From Oceanibacterium hippocampi (GTDB lineage: Bacteria; Pseudomonadota; Alphaproteobacteria; Sneathiellales; Sneathiellaceae): a DNA stretch of 64,000 nt. Made by a program: the position numbers and the translations under genes. Of the stretch, positions 45,888-54,600 are shown in pieces; the stretch's first letter is position 1; every line of letters starts with the position of its first letter. The notes beneath the pieces were generated by a model. That model was not told the DNA's origin. It saw only the letters and a program-made list of their open reading frames with translations, and did no database searches. The stretch covers positions 904,159 to 968,158 of the forward strand of contig NZ_FWFR01000002.1 in NCBI RefSeq assembly GCF_900172325.1. Reading direction: 5' to 3'.

Positions 45888-47102
45888 CTAGGCTCGCTTT
45901 TCCGACAACTGCACCTTGGGTTCGCGCGGCATGCCGAGCCCGCGTTCGCTGATGATGTTCTTCTGAATCTGCGACGTCCCGCCACCGATGATCAGCCCGA
46001 TGTCGTACATGTAGTCGATCTGCCAGGTCGTCGCCGGGTCATCTTCCGAGATCTCGTGAGGGTCGTACGCCAGACCGCCTTCGCCCAGAACGTCGACTGC
46101 GAGCGCACTGAGCTTGTGGTTCAGTACCGTGCCGTAGAGTTTCTGGACAAGGCCCGCGACCCCGGCATCCTCCCCCCTGTCATGCAGGGTAAGTAATCGC
46201 ATGTGGTGGAATTTCGCGGCCATCACTTCGGCTTGCAGACGCACGAGACGATCGCGGAACTCCGGCATTTCGATCGCCGGCCGGTCGTCGATGGTCACGC
46301 CTTGCATCAGCTTCCGAATGGCGTGAAAGCGCTGCAGCTGCTTGTTCGGATCGCCAAGCATCACCCTTTCATGCTTCAACGACGCGATGGCAACCTTCCA
46401 GCCATCGCCACGCCCCATGACGATCTGGTCCGTCGGCACCCGGACATCGGAGAGAAAGGTCTCGTTGAACTCGGCCCGCTCGGTCATGGTGACGAGCGGA
46501 CGAACCTCGATGCCATCGGCGTCCATCGGCACCAGAAGATACGACAGCCCCTTGTGCTTCGGCGCGTCCGGTTCCGTCCGGCAGAGCAACAGCATCATGT
46601 CCGCGTAATGCGCGGAGCTGGTCCAGATCTTCTGCCCGTTGATGACGAACGTGTCGCCCTCGACGACGGCCCTGGTTCGGGCATTTGCCATATCGCTGCC
46701 GGCCTCGGGCTCGGAATTACCGATGCACCAGATCGTCTCGCCGCGCAGGGTCGGCGCGACCCAGCGTTCGCGTTGCGCTTCCGTTCCCAACTCCAGCATT
46801 GTCGGCGCAACGATAAGCACACCCTGATTGAGCAGGCCGGGGGAAACCCCGGCTTTCGACAGTTCATCCGCAACGATTGCCGTTTCCAGAATATCGGGCT
46901 CGGCACCAAATCCGCCGTATTTCCGCGGGACAGAGCGAGCGATATAGCCTCTTTCCAGCAGAAGTCCCTGCCAGTCGAGTTCCTGCCGGTTCGGTCGCTT
47001 GCGCCCACCGCCGAACTTCGGTGACAGATGGCCTTTCTCGCGCACGAATGCACGGACCTCCGATTGCAACTCCCGGTGCTTTCTTGAGTAACTTAAATCC
47101 AT
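45888..47102 (-). CDS. Acyl-CoA dehydrogenase, long subunit of a probable heteromeric pair
   Basis: The protein has 404 residues. The N-domain includes LSKAGVSPGLLNQGVLIVAP. The FAD/substrate segment EAGSDMANARTRAVVEGDTF and INGQKIWTSSAHYADMM is typical. The C-terminus reads GGGTSQIQKNIISERGLGMPRE, where the canonical catalytic Glu of YEGTSQI is a Gly. A base on another helix, as in isovaleryl-CoA or ChsE-type enzymes, would then be needed. It introduces an alpha,beta double bond into the CoA thioester made in this pathway. It is directly coupled to the short-subunit gene. Confidence 0.92.
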   Translation of the reverse strand: MDLSYSRKHRELQSEVRAFVREKGHLSPKFGGGRKRPNRQELDWQGLLLERGYIARSVPRKYGGFGAEPDILETAIVADELSKAGVSPGLLNQGVLIVAPTMLELGTEAQRERWVAPTLRGETIWCIGNSEPEAGSDMANARTRAVVEGDTFVINGQKIWTSSAHYADMMLLLCRTEPDAPKHKGLSYLLVPMDADGIEVRPLVTMTERAEFNETFLSDVRVPTDQIVMGRGDGWKVAIASLKHERVMLGDPNKQLQRFHAIRKLMQGVTIDDRPAIEMPEFRDRLVRLQAEVMAAKFHHMRLLTLHDRGEDAGVAGLVQKLYGTVLNHKLSALAVDVLGEGGLAYDPHEISEDDPATTWQIDYMYDIGLIIGGGTSQIQKNIISERGLGMPREPKVQLSEKRA

Positions 47103-47156
47103 TTCATACCTGTTCTCGGTAGTGTTCGGGCGCAGTTTCCGTGGGCGGCGCTCCAG

Positions 47157-48341
47157 TCAGACCACGCGCAATTCCCGGAGTTCTGCAATCTCCGGCCCGG
47201 TGTAGCCAAGCTCGTTCAGGATCTCGTCCGTATGCTCACCCAGTAACGGCGCACGGCACCTGATCCGGACGTCCGAACCGGACAACCGAAACGGCGTGTC
47301 GGCGATTGGGACGGGTTTATCGACTCCCGGGTAGGTCACGGGCCGAAAGTAATTCCTTTCCCTGACATGCGGATCGTCGAGGGTCTGTTGCGGTGAATAT
47401 ACCGGCCCGCACGGAATGCGCGCCTCTTCGCACGCGGTCAGCGCCTCGCTCACGGTCCGCTCGGCACACCAAGCGGCCATTCGCGCACTGACGACCTCGC
47501 CATTCTCGCCACGACTCAGATCATCCTTGAAACGCTCGTCCGTCAGCCACTCCGTCGCGCCGACCATTTCGATCCACCGCCTCCAGAGCGGCTGGCCGGC
47601 AACCTGGATCATGATCCAACCGTCGGTGCAGCGGAAGATGTCGGTCGGCGCGGTCGTGGGACTTCGGTTTTCCGTCGCTACCCGTCCGACTCCGGTAATC
47701 GCCTGTTCTATCAACTGCATGTTGAACACGTTCAGAGCGGTACCAAGGAGGTCGCAGCCGACCTCTTGTCCCTTCCCGGATCTCCGGTGCTCCATGATCG
47801 CGACCAATGTGCCGATCGTGCTTGCCATCGCGGTGCCGAAATCGACATACGGCGCGACGCAACGCTGCGGACGTCCGGGAGATCCGGCGAGATAGGCGGC
47901 GCCGCTCATCACCTGGGCGATGCCGTCGAATCCGACGCGATTGCCATAGGGGCCGCCCTCACCGAACGCGGTGGTCGAGGTCAAGATGATGTCCGGTTTT
48001 GTCTCCCGAAGCGTTTTGTAGTCGAGCCCAAGTTCGACCAGGGCGTCCGGTGGCATGTTGACGAGAACGACGTCCGCCGTGCGCAAGAGTTTCCGAACGA
48101 TTTCCTTGCCTCGCTCCTTCCTCGGGTTAAGCGTGATCGACTTCTTGTTCCGATTCATCTGCAAATAACTCGCGCCAATCCCGTCCTCCGACACTGGCGT
48201 GATATACCGGTCCTCGCCACCTGCCACTTTTTCGATGCGAATAACGTCGGCACCGAGATCGCCCAGAAGCGCGCCGCAGTAGGGCCCGGCAATGAATCGG
48301 GAAAAATCGAGTATTCTGACGCCTTCCAACGGTCCCGACAC
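47157..48341 (-). CDS. CaiB/BaiF family CoA-transferase
   Basis: The protein is a class III CoA-transferase of 394 residues, moving CoA from one acyl-CoA to another acid through an aspartyl-CoA intermediate. The start LEGVRILDFSRFIAGPYCGA followed by LLGDLGADVIRIEK is the family hallmark, and the catalytic Asp is at about 167 in APYVDFGTAMA. Members are often specific for aromatic, dicarboxylic or bile-acid-type CoA esters. It lies between the enoyl-CoA hydratase (60 bases) and acyl-CoA dehydrogenase genes (54 bases) in the monooxygenase-led operon. Confidence 0.93.
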   Translation of the reverse strand: MSGPLEGVRILDFSRFIAGPYCGALLGDLGADVIRIEKVAGGEDRYITPVSEDGIGASYLQMNRNKKSITLNPRKERGKEIVRKLLRTADVVLVNMPPDALVELGLDYKTLRETKPDIILTSTTAFGEGGPYGNRVGFDGIAQVMSGAAYLAGSPGRPQRCVAPYVDFGTAMASTIGTLVAIMEHRRSGKGQEVGCDLLGTALNVFNMQLIEQAITGVGRVATENRSPTTAPTDIFRCTDGWIMIQVAGQPLWRRWIEMVGATEWLTDERFKDDLSRGENGEVVSARMAAWCAERTVSEALTACEEARIPCGPVYSPQQTLDDPHVRERNYFRPVTYPGVDKPVPIADTPFRLSGSDVRIRCRAPLLGEHTDEILNELGYTGPEIAELRELRVV

Positions 48342-48401
48342 TTCAACACTCCTTCCGGGTAAAGACGCGGTGCTTTCCGGACCGAAGACACATCATGACT
48401 G

Positions 48402-49217
48402 TCACGACTTCTTTCTCGAGATCAGCGGCGCGATCATTCGTTGGGGCTCGCCGCCTTCGTAGGCCTCGGCCATGTAGTCGACGCTGAGTGCAATGCCCTC
48501 GTCCGGCGTGAGTTCCTCCCAGGTATTGATGAGCCGCTTCTGGGCTCGGACAGCCAGCGGGCCAGCGGCAAAAATATTACTGACCGTCCTCTCGACTGCC
48601 GCATCGACGCCTCCCGCCTCGCAGACTGTCTGGAAGAACCCCATATCAAACCCTTCCCGCGCGGAGTAATTGGCGCCGGTCATGAGCATTTCCCGCGTCT
48701 TTCCCCAGCCGATCAGCAACGGCAACAGCGCCGCCTCGATCAGCGAAGGCATGCCGACCCTGACTTCGGGCATGCCGAAGGTCGTCGTTTCATCAGCAAT
48801 TCGAATGTCGCACGCCGCCGCGAGTTCAGTCCCGGCGCCCAGGCAATAACCGTGAATTCCCGCGATCACCGGCACCGGGCAATCCCGTATCGATTTGAAC
48901 ACGAGATGCATTCGCCAGATGAAGTCCCGCGCCTGCGCAGGATCGAGCGTGAACAGTTCGGGAAGGAAGGCGCCTCCGACAAACGCCTTGTTGCCCGCGC
49001 CCCGGATCACCACCGCACGCAATCCCGGCCGCCGGCCGAGGCCGGCAAACGCCTCCGTAAGCGCGGTCATCATGGCGCTTCCGACCGAGTTCATCTTGCC
49101 CGGATGATCGAGCGTAATCCGCGCGACCTCGCCGCCGTCCCGGGATTCGATCCGGCAAGTCACGACACCCCGGTCATCGGGATGCCCAAATTGCCGAGTC
49201 GTTTCGGTTTCGCTCAT
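48402..49217 (-). CDS. Enoyl-CoA hydratase/isomerase family protein
   Basis: The protein is a crotonase-fold enzyme of 271 residues. The oxyanion-hole parts are GAGNKAFVGGAFLPELF near 75-90 and GIHGYCLGAGTELAAACDIR near 120. FGMPEVRVGMPS carries one candidate catalytic Glu. I chose the ATG at 49217 (GAGG 7 bases upstream); the frame is open to 49322, but that overlaps the monooxygenase gene. The order dehydrogenase-hydratase in this operon fits beta-oxidation-type processing. A hydrolase or isomerase role is also possible. Confidence 0.88.
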   Translation of the reverse strand: MSETETTRQFGHPDDRGVVTCRIESRDGGEVARITLDHPGKMNSVGSAMMTALTEAFAGLGRRPGLRAVVIRGAGNKAFVGGAFLPELFTLDPAQARDFIWRMHLVFKSIRDCPVPVIAGIHGYCLGAGTELAAACDIRIADETTTFGMPEVRVGMPSLIEAALLPLLIGWGKTREMLMTGANYSAREGFDMGFFQTVCEAGGVDAAVERTVSNIFAAGPLAVRAQKRLINTWEELTPDEGIALSVDYMAEAYEGGEPQRMIAPLISRKKS

Positions 49218-49275
49218 TTCACGACCTCGTACCTTCAGGTGGCTGACGGACAATTGCCCGAGCGCGTCGACTTCT

Positions 49276-51258
49276 TCATTCAGTCGCCCTTCCGCCGTCA
49301 CGAAAGGTGAGGTGGTAATCATCGAAATCAGGCTCGTGCGTCATTGCCCAATAGTCGACCAGCCTCCACGGCATGACCGAGATCACCCGCCCTTGGCGAT
49401 TGCGGTAGTAGGTAGACATTCCGGGATGCGTCCAGATCATCGCTTCGTGTTCGGCGTCTACGCGGCGGACATACTCGTCATGCACCGTTTGTTTGACATC
49501 GATCGCGGCGATGTCCTCCCGGAACATTCGCACCAGGGATCCGGCGATATAGCGCGCCTGGCACTCGGCCTGGAAGATTGCACTGCCGCCATGGCCGAGA
49601 CCCGTATTGGGGCCCTGCATGCAGAAGAAATTCGGGAAGCCCGGCACCGTTATTCCGAGATGCGCAGTGGGATTGTCGTTGTGCCACGCCTCGGCCAGTC
49701 GGCGTCCGCTCCGGCCGGTAACGTTCAAGCGGGCGGCCATCAGCCCGACCTTGAAACCGGTCGCGAGAACGATGACCTCCGCCTTCCGGAAGTTATTGTC
49801 CCCGGCGATCAATCCGTCAGCGGTTATGCGCAGCAGGTTGTCGGTCACGAGTTCGGCGTTCGGTCGCGTAATGGCCCCATACCAGCCATTGTCGAGCAGG
49901 ATCCGCTTGCCATAGGCCGGGTAGTTCGGAATGCATTTCTTCAGCAGATCCTGACGGTCGCCAAGTTCACGAACGATGTGTTTCGTCATCTCTTCCCGAT
50001 GACGGTCGTTTATCCGATTCAGCGATCGCTCCGGATGATCCCAGTTCGGATCCTTCCTGAGCGTCGGGAGAAGCCCGTCGCCGTAGCGCCACAACATCGC
50101 GAACCGATACCAGGCGGCGTAATACGGCACCCTTTCCAGCAGCCATTGGGCGCCCGTTCCGATCGGGTCGTGATATCGCGGGATGGGCCGCGCCCATTGC
50201 GGGCTTCGCTGGTAGACGGTCAACGATTTCACACGGTCGACGATCGACGGCACGATCTGCATCGCCGAAGCACCTGTGCCGACAACCGCCACATCCCTGC
50301 CCGACAGTTCGAGATCGTCGGGCCAGGCGGATGAATGAAATACCGGGCCCTCAAAGGTTTCCATGCCCGGAATCTCCGGAACGGACGGAAGGCTGAGCTG
50401 ACCGATAGCGCTGACGAGGGCCGATCCCTGCAGAAGTTCCCCGCCCTGGGGACCCTCAATGCGGACGCGCCAGCACTGCTCCGTTTCGTCCCAGTCGGCC
50501 TGCGAGACGCGGGTCCGGAACTCGACTTTCCGTCTCACTCCCGCTTCGTCGGCGCATCGGCGAAGATAGTCGTAAATCTCCCGGCGGGGAGCGAAATAGC
50601 GGCTCCACCGATAGGGTTTTCCGAAGGAAAAGGAATAGGCGTGGTTCGGCGTGTCAACACCGCAGCCGGGATAGACATTTTCGAACCAGGTGCCGCCGAC
50701 ATCATCGTTCTTGTCGACGATGCGGTAAGGAATACCGAGCGTCTCGAGGTTTGCAGCCAGCGCAATCCCGCTGGCTCCGGCCCCGGCGATAATGACCGGC
50801 CGGGCCGACTCAAGTGCCGCAGGGGCCTCACCACTCCAGTCGACCTGGCGGCGGCACAACCCCATCTCCTCCCTCATCATGGGTGCGTACTCCGGAGGCA
50901 CCGCCTCACCGAGACAGGCGCTCATCATCCGGACCATGAGCTCGTTTCCGGGGTCGTCGATGGCCGGCTGGCGTTCCGGATCCGACAACAGGGCGACCGC
51001 CTGGCCTCGGATCTCGGCGGACGCCTCGGGCGAAAGACCGGCGTCCTCGTCAGCGATCAGCTTGACGTCCCGCTTCGGACGAAAGGGTGCGTCCAGCCAT
51101 TTCGGATCGCCGGTCAGATGAAAGACGACCATCAGAAGAACGCGGAGATCAGCCTCCGAGACCGCGTCGACAAGATTCCGGACTGGCAGCGGCTCTTCCA
51201 CCCGCGTTTCAGTCGCGTCAGACTCACCGATCATCGGGCGGACGCTCTCAGTGGCCAC
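49276..51258 (-). CDS. Flavin-containing Baeyer-Villiger-type monooxygenase
   Basis: The protein has 660 residues. The FAD Rossmann motif reads IIAGAGASGIALAANLETLG near 155-175. The Baeyer-Villiger fingerprint FxGxxxHxxxWP is complete in FEGPVFHSSAWP. The NADPH Rossmann motif is VAVVGTGASAMQIVPSI. An N-terminal extension of about 150 residues precedes the FAD domain, as in several long type I Baeyer-Villiger enzymes. Such enzymes insert oxygen next to a ketone to give an ester or lactone. It is the first gene of the operon running to 44787, 177 bases from the shared regulatory motif at 51435-51481. Confidence 0.93.
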   Translation of the reverse strand: MATESVRPMIGESDATETRVEEPLPVRNLVDAVSEADLRVLLMVVFHLTGDPKWLDAPFRPKRDVKLIADEDAGLSPEASAEIRGQAVALLSDPERQPAIDDPGNELMVRMMSACLGEAVPPEYAPMMREEMGLCRRQVDWSGEAPAALESARPVIIAGAGASGIALAANLETLGIPYRIVDKNDDVGGTWFENVYPGCGVDTPNHAYSFSFGKPYRWSRYFAPRREIYDYLRRCADEAGVRRKVEFRTRVSQADWDETEQCWRVRIEGPQGGELLQGSALVSAIGQLSLPSVPEIPGMETFEGPVFHSSAWPDDLELSGRDVAVVGTGASAMQIVPSIVDRVKSLTVYQRSPQWARPIPRYHDPIGTGAQWLLERVPYYAAWYRFAMLWRYGDGLLPTLRKDPNWDHPERSLNRINDRHREEMTKHIVRELGDRQDLLKKCIPNYPAYGKRILLDNGWYGAITRPNAELVTDNLLRITADGLIAGDNNFRKAEVIVLATGFKVGLMAARLNVTGRSGRRLAEAWHNDNPTAHLGITVPGFPNFFCMQGPNTGLGHGGSAIFQAECQARYIAGSLVRMFREDIAAIDVKQTVHDEYVRRVDAEHEAMIWTHPGMSTYYRNRQGRVISVMPWRLVDYWAMTHEPDFDDYHLTFRDGGRATE

Positions 51259-51434
51259 CGGTTCGCCAGGCCCGGGCTCGGTTGTCTTGTTGCAACCTCG
51301 CCGTCAGCCCGAAACGGATTCCAGGGCGCCGATCCAAGTCTGTGGATTGCAGTGGTAGAGGCGTTCATTATCCGCTGGCATTTGGGAGATGCCTCCGACG
51401 AGGCTTGATACCCGGATTGTCGAGCACCGACCTG

Positions 51435-51481
51435 CCATTTGTCTAATGCGAACGAAACTCCTTATCATTCATCAAATGAAT
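51435..51481 (-). promoter_or_regulatory. Shared two-part regulatory motif, copy 1 (monooxygenase operon)
   Basis: On the plus strand CCATTTGTCTAATGCGAA (51435-51452) is followed by ATTCAT at 51467-51472, which is half of the dyad ATTCAT-CAA-ATGAAT (51467-51481). The same two parts with the same 32-base offset occur at 55921 and 60070. The first part is an imperfect dyad (CATT...AATG), as expected of a LysR-type binding site, and the LysR gene ends at 51493. Confidence 0.65.
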
Positions 51482-51492
51482 ATCAAATCGCA

Positions 51493-52416
51493 TCACGATT
51501 GCCGAGTTCCCAGCGTCGCCTTGAGCTTCTCCATCATGGCAATCGCTGCCGGAGATTGCGACCGCGTGCGGCTGACGGCAAAGCCGAGATGTTGGGACGG
51601 CAATTCCACAACGTCCTGTATCAGCAGGAACCTCTCCCGCAGTCTGCCGAACGACGGATTCAGGCTGATGACCGGGGTATAGGCGTCCGTACGGTCGATG
51701 ATCGCCGACACCAGTTCGAAATCGTCGAAGACATACTGGGGATTCGGAGGAGGCAGGCCGTTCCGGGCGCAACGGAGCGCGATACCGTTCTGAAGTGGTT
51801 CGATTGTCGACGGAAGCAACAGCGGGAATTTAAGTACATCCGCTTCGAGCAGCTTAGTATTGACCGATAGCGGGTGCCCCTTGCGCACCATCATCGCAAG
51901 GTAGAAATCCGCCATATCGGTGACCTCGAGGTCCGGCCAGCGACCGAGCAATCGGGCATGCCCGACAATCGCGTCGAACTCTCCGCTGGTCAGCCTTGGC
52001 GCCAGCGTCTCCGAAGAGCCAGTGGTCACTTCGACCGCGAGACTCGGATTCTCACCGGCGAGTGAGGCCACGGCTTCCGAGACGAACCGCTGATAGCCGG
52101 CAGGCGCAACGCCGAGACGAAGCCGTCCGGACCTTAGATTGCGGTAATCCTCGACACCCGACACGAGCGAATTGACATCGCCGATGATGCGAAGCGCCTT
52201 CTCGACGAAACTGCGCCCCGCCTCAGTTGTCCGCACACCTCTCGGAAGGCGAACGAACAGCTGTATGCCCAGCTCCGCCTCCACTTCCGCGATGCTTCGT
52301 GTAAGCGCTGACTGCGTGATCAACAGGGCGTCGGCAGCTCGGGTTACACTTTCGAAGCGAGCGGTTTCGACCACGTGACGGAGCTTTCTGAGGCCGATTG
52401 CCATATCCCGATCCAT
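51493..52416 (-). CDS. LysR-family transcriptional regulator (candidate regulator of Module C)
   Basis: The protein has 307 residues. The helix-turn-helix (about 10-70) reads LRHVVETARFESVTRAADAL and LLITQSALTRSIAEVEAELG. The effector domain starts near RLRLGVAPAGYQRFV. It lies inside Module C between the TRAP operon and the monooxygenase operon, transcribed in the same direction as both. A regulator placed in the middle, plus a shared motif in front of the surrounding operons, makes it the obvious candidate activator. The inducer is probably the pathway's acid or a CoA ester (inference). Confidence 0.93.
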   Translation of the reverse strand: MDRDMAIGLRKLRHVVETARFESVTRAADALLITQSALTRSIAEVEAELGIQLFVRLPRGVRTTEAGRSFVEKALRIIGDVNSLVSGVEDYRNLRSGRLRLGVAPAGYQRFVSEAVASLAGENPSLAVEVTTGSSETLAPRLTSGEFDAIVGHARLLGRWPDLEVTDMADFYLAMMVRKGHPLSVNTKLLEADVLKFPLLLPSTIEPLQNGIALRCARNGLPPPNPQYVFDDFELVSAIIDRTDAYTPVISLNPSFGRLRERFLLIQDVVELPSQHLGFAVSRTRSQSPAAIAMMEKLKATLGTRQS

Positions 52417-52600
52417 TCGCTCAGTTCATGCAAGGCAACAATCAAGGATCGGAACGAATTCCGCTGTGCGGGTCAAGGCCCGCAATCACCGGCCGGTTGT
52501 AGCGCGCCGCGCGCCACCCCGGAATGGCGGGGCGGAGAAGAAGAATGGCGCCGCAGCCTCCTTCTCAAGCTGTTAACCGTGCGGTGGTGGGGAAGCGCGC

Positions 52601-53917
52601 CTAGCGCATCAGACCCGGCAACCAGGTCGAGAGTTCCGGAAATCCGACCAGCAGCAACATGATGAAGATTTCACAGCCGATGAACCACAGCAGGCCGCGG
52701 AAAATTGTCGAAAGAGGGACCGAGTCTCCGACGACACCCTTGACGACATAGGCGTTGAGCCCGACAGGCGGTGTGAGTAAGCCGATCTCGATCAGCTTCA
52801 CGACCAGCACCCCGATCCATATCAGATCCAGATTCATGACTTCGAATACCGGCAGGAAAACCGGCAGGGTCAGCAGCATCAGGCCAAGTGGATCCAGAAA
52901 CATGCCGAGGACGAGATAGACGGCGCACATTGCGACGATGAGGCCGATTTCCGAAAGGCCCAACTCGTTCACCAGAACGGCCATATGCGCCGGAACGCCC
53001 GCGAGGGCAAGAAACCGGCTCAGCAGGATGGCTCCGATTGCGATAAAGAACACAGCCGCGGTCGTCCGTATCGCTTCCTCGACGCTTTTCCGGAAGCTCG
53101 ACCATGTCAGCCGGCCTTGCGCCAAGCTGATGACCAGCGCCAGGAACGCCCCGAACGCCCCCGCCTCCGTCGGAGTGGTCAGTCCACCATAAATTCCGCC
53201 GACTATCCCCATAATCAGAAGCGGCAATGGCCAGACCTGTCGCAGCGTACGCCATCTGTCCGCCCAGCTCACGTCGATCTTTATCTGCGGCGCCAGTGAC
53301 GGTTTTACTATACAGCGACCAACGATCATTACTGTATAGACCAGAGCCGTCAGGAGCCCGGGAATGATGCCCGCAATCAATAGCTTCCCGATGGGCTGCT
53401 GCGTGAACCACCCGTAGATGATGAACACCACGGAAGGCGGAATGAGTGCGCCGAGAGTGCCCGCAGCGGCAACGGTTCCGGTTGCCAGGGCCTTGTCGTA
53501 GCCGAACTTCAGCATCTCGGGAATGGCGAGACGTCCCATCGCCGCGGCCGTTGCGAGGCTGGAACCGGACGCGGCAGCGAAGCCCGCCGCGCCGAGATTG
53601 GTCGCAACTGCGAGCCCGCCCGGCAGGCGATTCAACCATATCCTGGCGGCATTGTAGAGGCTGCTTGTCAGGCCCGTGTGGAAGGCAATGGACCCCATGA
53701 AAAGGAACATGGGAATGGCAGACAAGGACCAGTTCGCGGCAAAATCGAACGGCAAGGTGCCAAGAGCGCCGAGCGCCGGGCCTATTCCGCGGATCATCGC
53801 GATGCCGACTATCGAGACGCCCCCCAATGCCACGGCTATCGGAACGCGCATCGCCAGGAGAGCCAGTACGACACCGACCCCTGCAAACCCGAGTGTAAGA
53901 TTATCCATGGAATCCAC
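52601..53917 (-). CDS. TRAP transporter large permease (DctM type)
   Basis: The protein has 438 residues with about twelve helices. Signature segments: GFAAASGSSLATAAAMGRLA, FGYDKALATGTVAAAGTLGA, LIPPSVVFIIYGWFTQQP and GLLTPPVGLNAYVVKG. It forms the transport channel with the DctQ-type subunit, whose stop overlaps this gene's start by one base (TAATG). It is the last gene of the Module C TRAP operon. Unlike the Module B homologue, its composition is uniformly GC-rich. Confidence 0.95.
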   Translation of the reverse strand: MDSMDNLTLGFAGVGVVLALLAMRVPIAVALGGVSIVGIAMIRGIGPALGALGTLPFDFAANWSLSAIPMFLFMGSIAFHTGLTSSLYNAARIWLNRLPGGLAVATNLGAAGFAAASGSSLATAAAMGRLAIPEMLKFGYDKALATGTVAAAGTLGALIPPSVVFIIYGWFTQQPIGKLLIAGIIPGLLTALVYTVMIVGRCIVKPSLAPQIKIDVSWADRWRTLRQVWPLPLLIMGIVGGIYGGLTTPTEAGAFGAFLALVISLAQGRLTWSSFRKSVEEAIRTTAAVFFIAIGAILLSRFLALAGVPAHMAVLVNELGLSEIGLIVAMCAVYLVLGMFLDPLGLMLLTLPVFLPVFEVMNLDLIWIGVLVVKLIEIGLLTPPVGLNAYVVKGVVGDSVPLSTIFRGLLWFIGCEIFIMLLLVGFPELSTWLPGLMR

Positions 53918-54486
53918 TACCGCGCTGACTCTGGATCAACCGACGACGGGCTCTGCGGGCCGCCCTCGTTCACCGCGTCGAGCAAGCGCCGCCCACTGAT
54001 CGCGTACGCCCAGTCGTCGATCGCGTGCAGAAGCAGGTAGAACGCCATCAGAACACAGCCGACCGTGACGAACCATCGCGTCGGCCAGACCTGCATGTCC
54101 CAGAGTTCGGTCCCCCAGGATTCCCGAATCTCGGTCATGTAGATGGCCTCGTCCATGGAACGCCAGGCAAGAATGCCCACATAAATCAGGCCAATCATGC
54201 TGGCCAATGCAGTGACGCCCGCCAGCTTTCGCGGCGACAGATGCTGCGTGAAAAGCTCGACCTCGATGTGCTCTCGCTGCCGGGTCACCTGGCCCAGCGG
54301 GAGGAAGACGAGCGCAACCATGTAGTAGCTGGAAACCGTTTCCAGCGTCGCGGGCACAGGCGCATTGAACAGGTACTTCCCCAGCACATCGACGGTGATC
54401 TGAAGCATCATCATCACCAGCGCCAGGCCACCGGCGAAGGCAGCAATGTCTGAGAGTGATGAGCACGCGCGCTCAAGGGTTTTCAT
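53917..54486 (-). CDS. TRAP transporter small permease (DctQ type)
   Basis: The protein has 189 residues with four membrane helices. VLGKYLFNAPVPATLETVSS and VFLPLGQVTRQREHIEVELF match the DctQ pattern of a conserved glutamate helix followed by a charged loop with HI(E)V. It is translationally coupled with the large-permease gene and separated from the binding-protein gene by a 114-base gap containing a strong hairpin. Confidence 0.92.
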   Translation of the reverse strand: MKTLERACSSLSDIAAFAGGLALVMMMLQITVDVLGKYLFNAPVPATLETVSSYYMVALVFLPLGQVTRQREHIEVELFTQHLSPRKLAGVTALASMIGLIYVGILAWRSMDEAIYMTEIRESWGTELWDMQVWPTRWFVTVGCVLMAFYLLLHAIDDWAYAISGRRLLDAVNEGGPQSPSSVDPESAR

Positions 54487-54563
54487 CTATTCTGCAACCT
54501 TGTTGATCGCCAGAAGCCGAGTGGTGTCGGAGCAGCCGATCTTTGCAACGGCACGACCAGGCA

Positions 54564-54594
54564 CGGGTGTCGGCGGATACCCTGCCGACACCCG
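54564..54594 (-). terminator. Strong stem-loop between TRAP binding-protein and permease genes
   Basis: A perfect 11-base stem, CGGGTGTCGGC with GCCGACACCCG, around a 9-base loop, beginning 6 bases after the DctP-type stop codon. No T-run follows. The position mirrors the hairpin of the Module B TRAP operon (24338-24377), so it probably stabilises the binding-protein mRNA or partially ends transcription to give more binding protein than permease. Confidence 0.6.
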
Positions 54595-54600
54595 ACCGGC

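Noticed and set aside
44601..46196. A 531-codon open frame on the plus strand
   Set aside because: It is antisense to both acyl-CoA dehydrogenase genes and shows no protein-family features.
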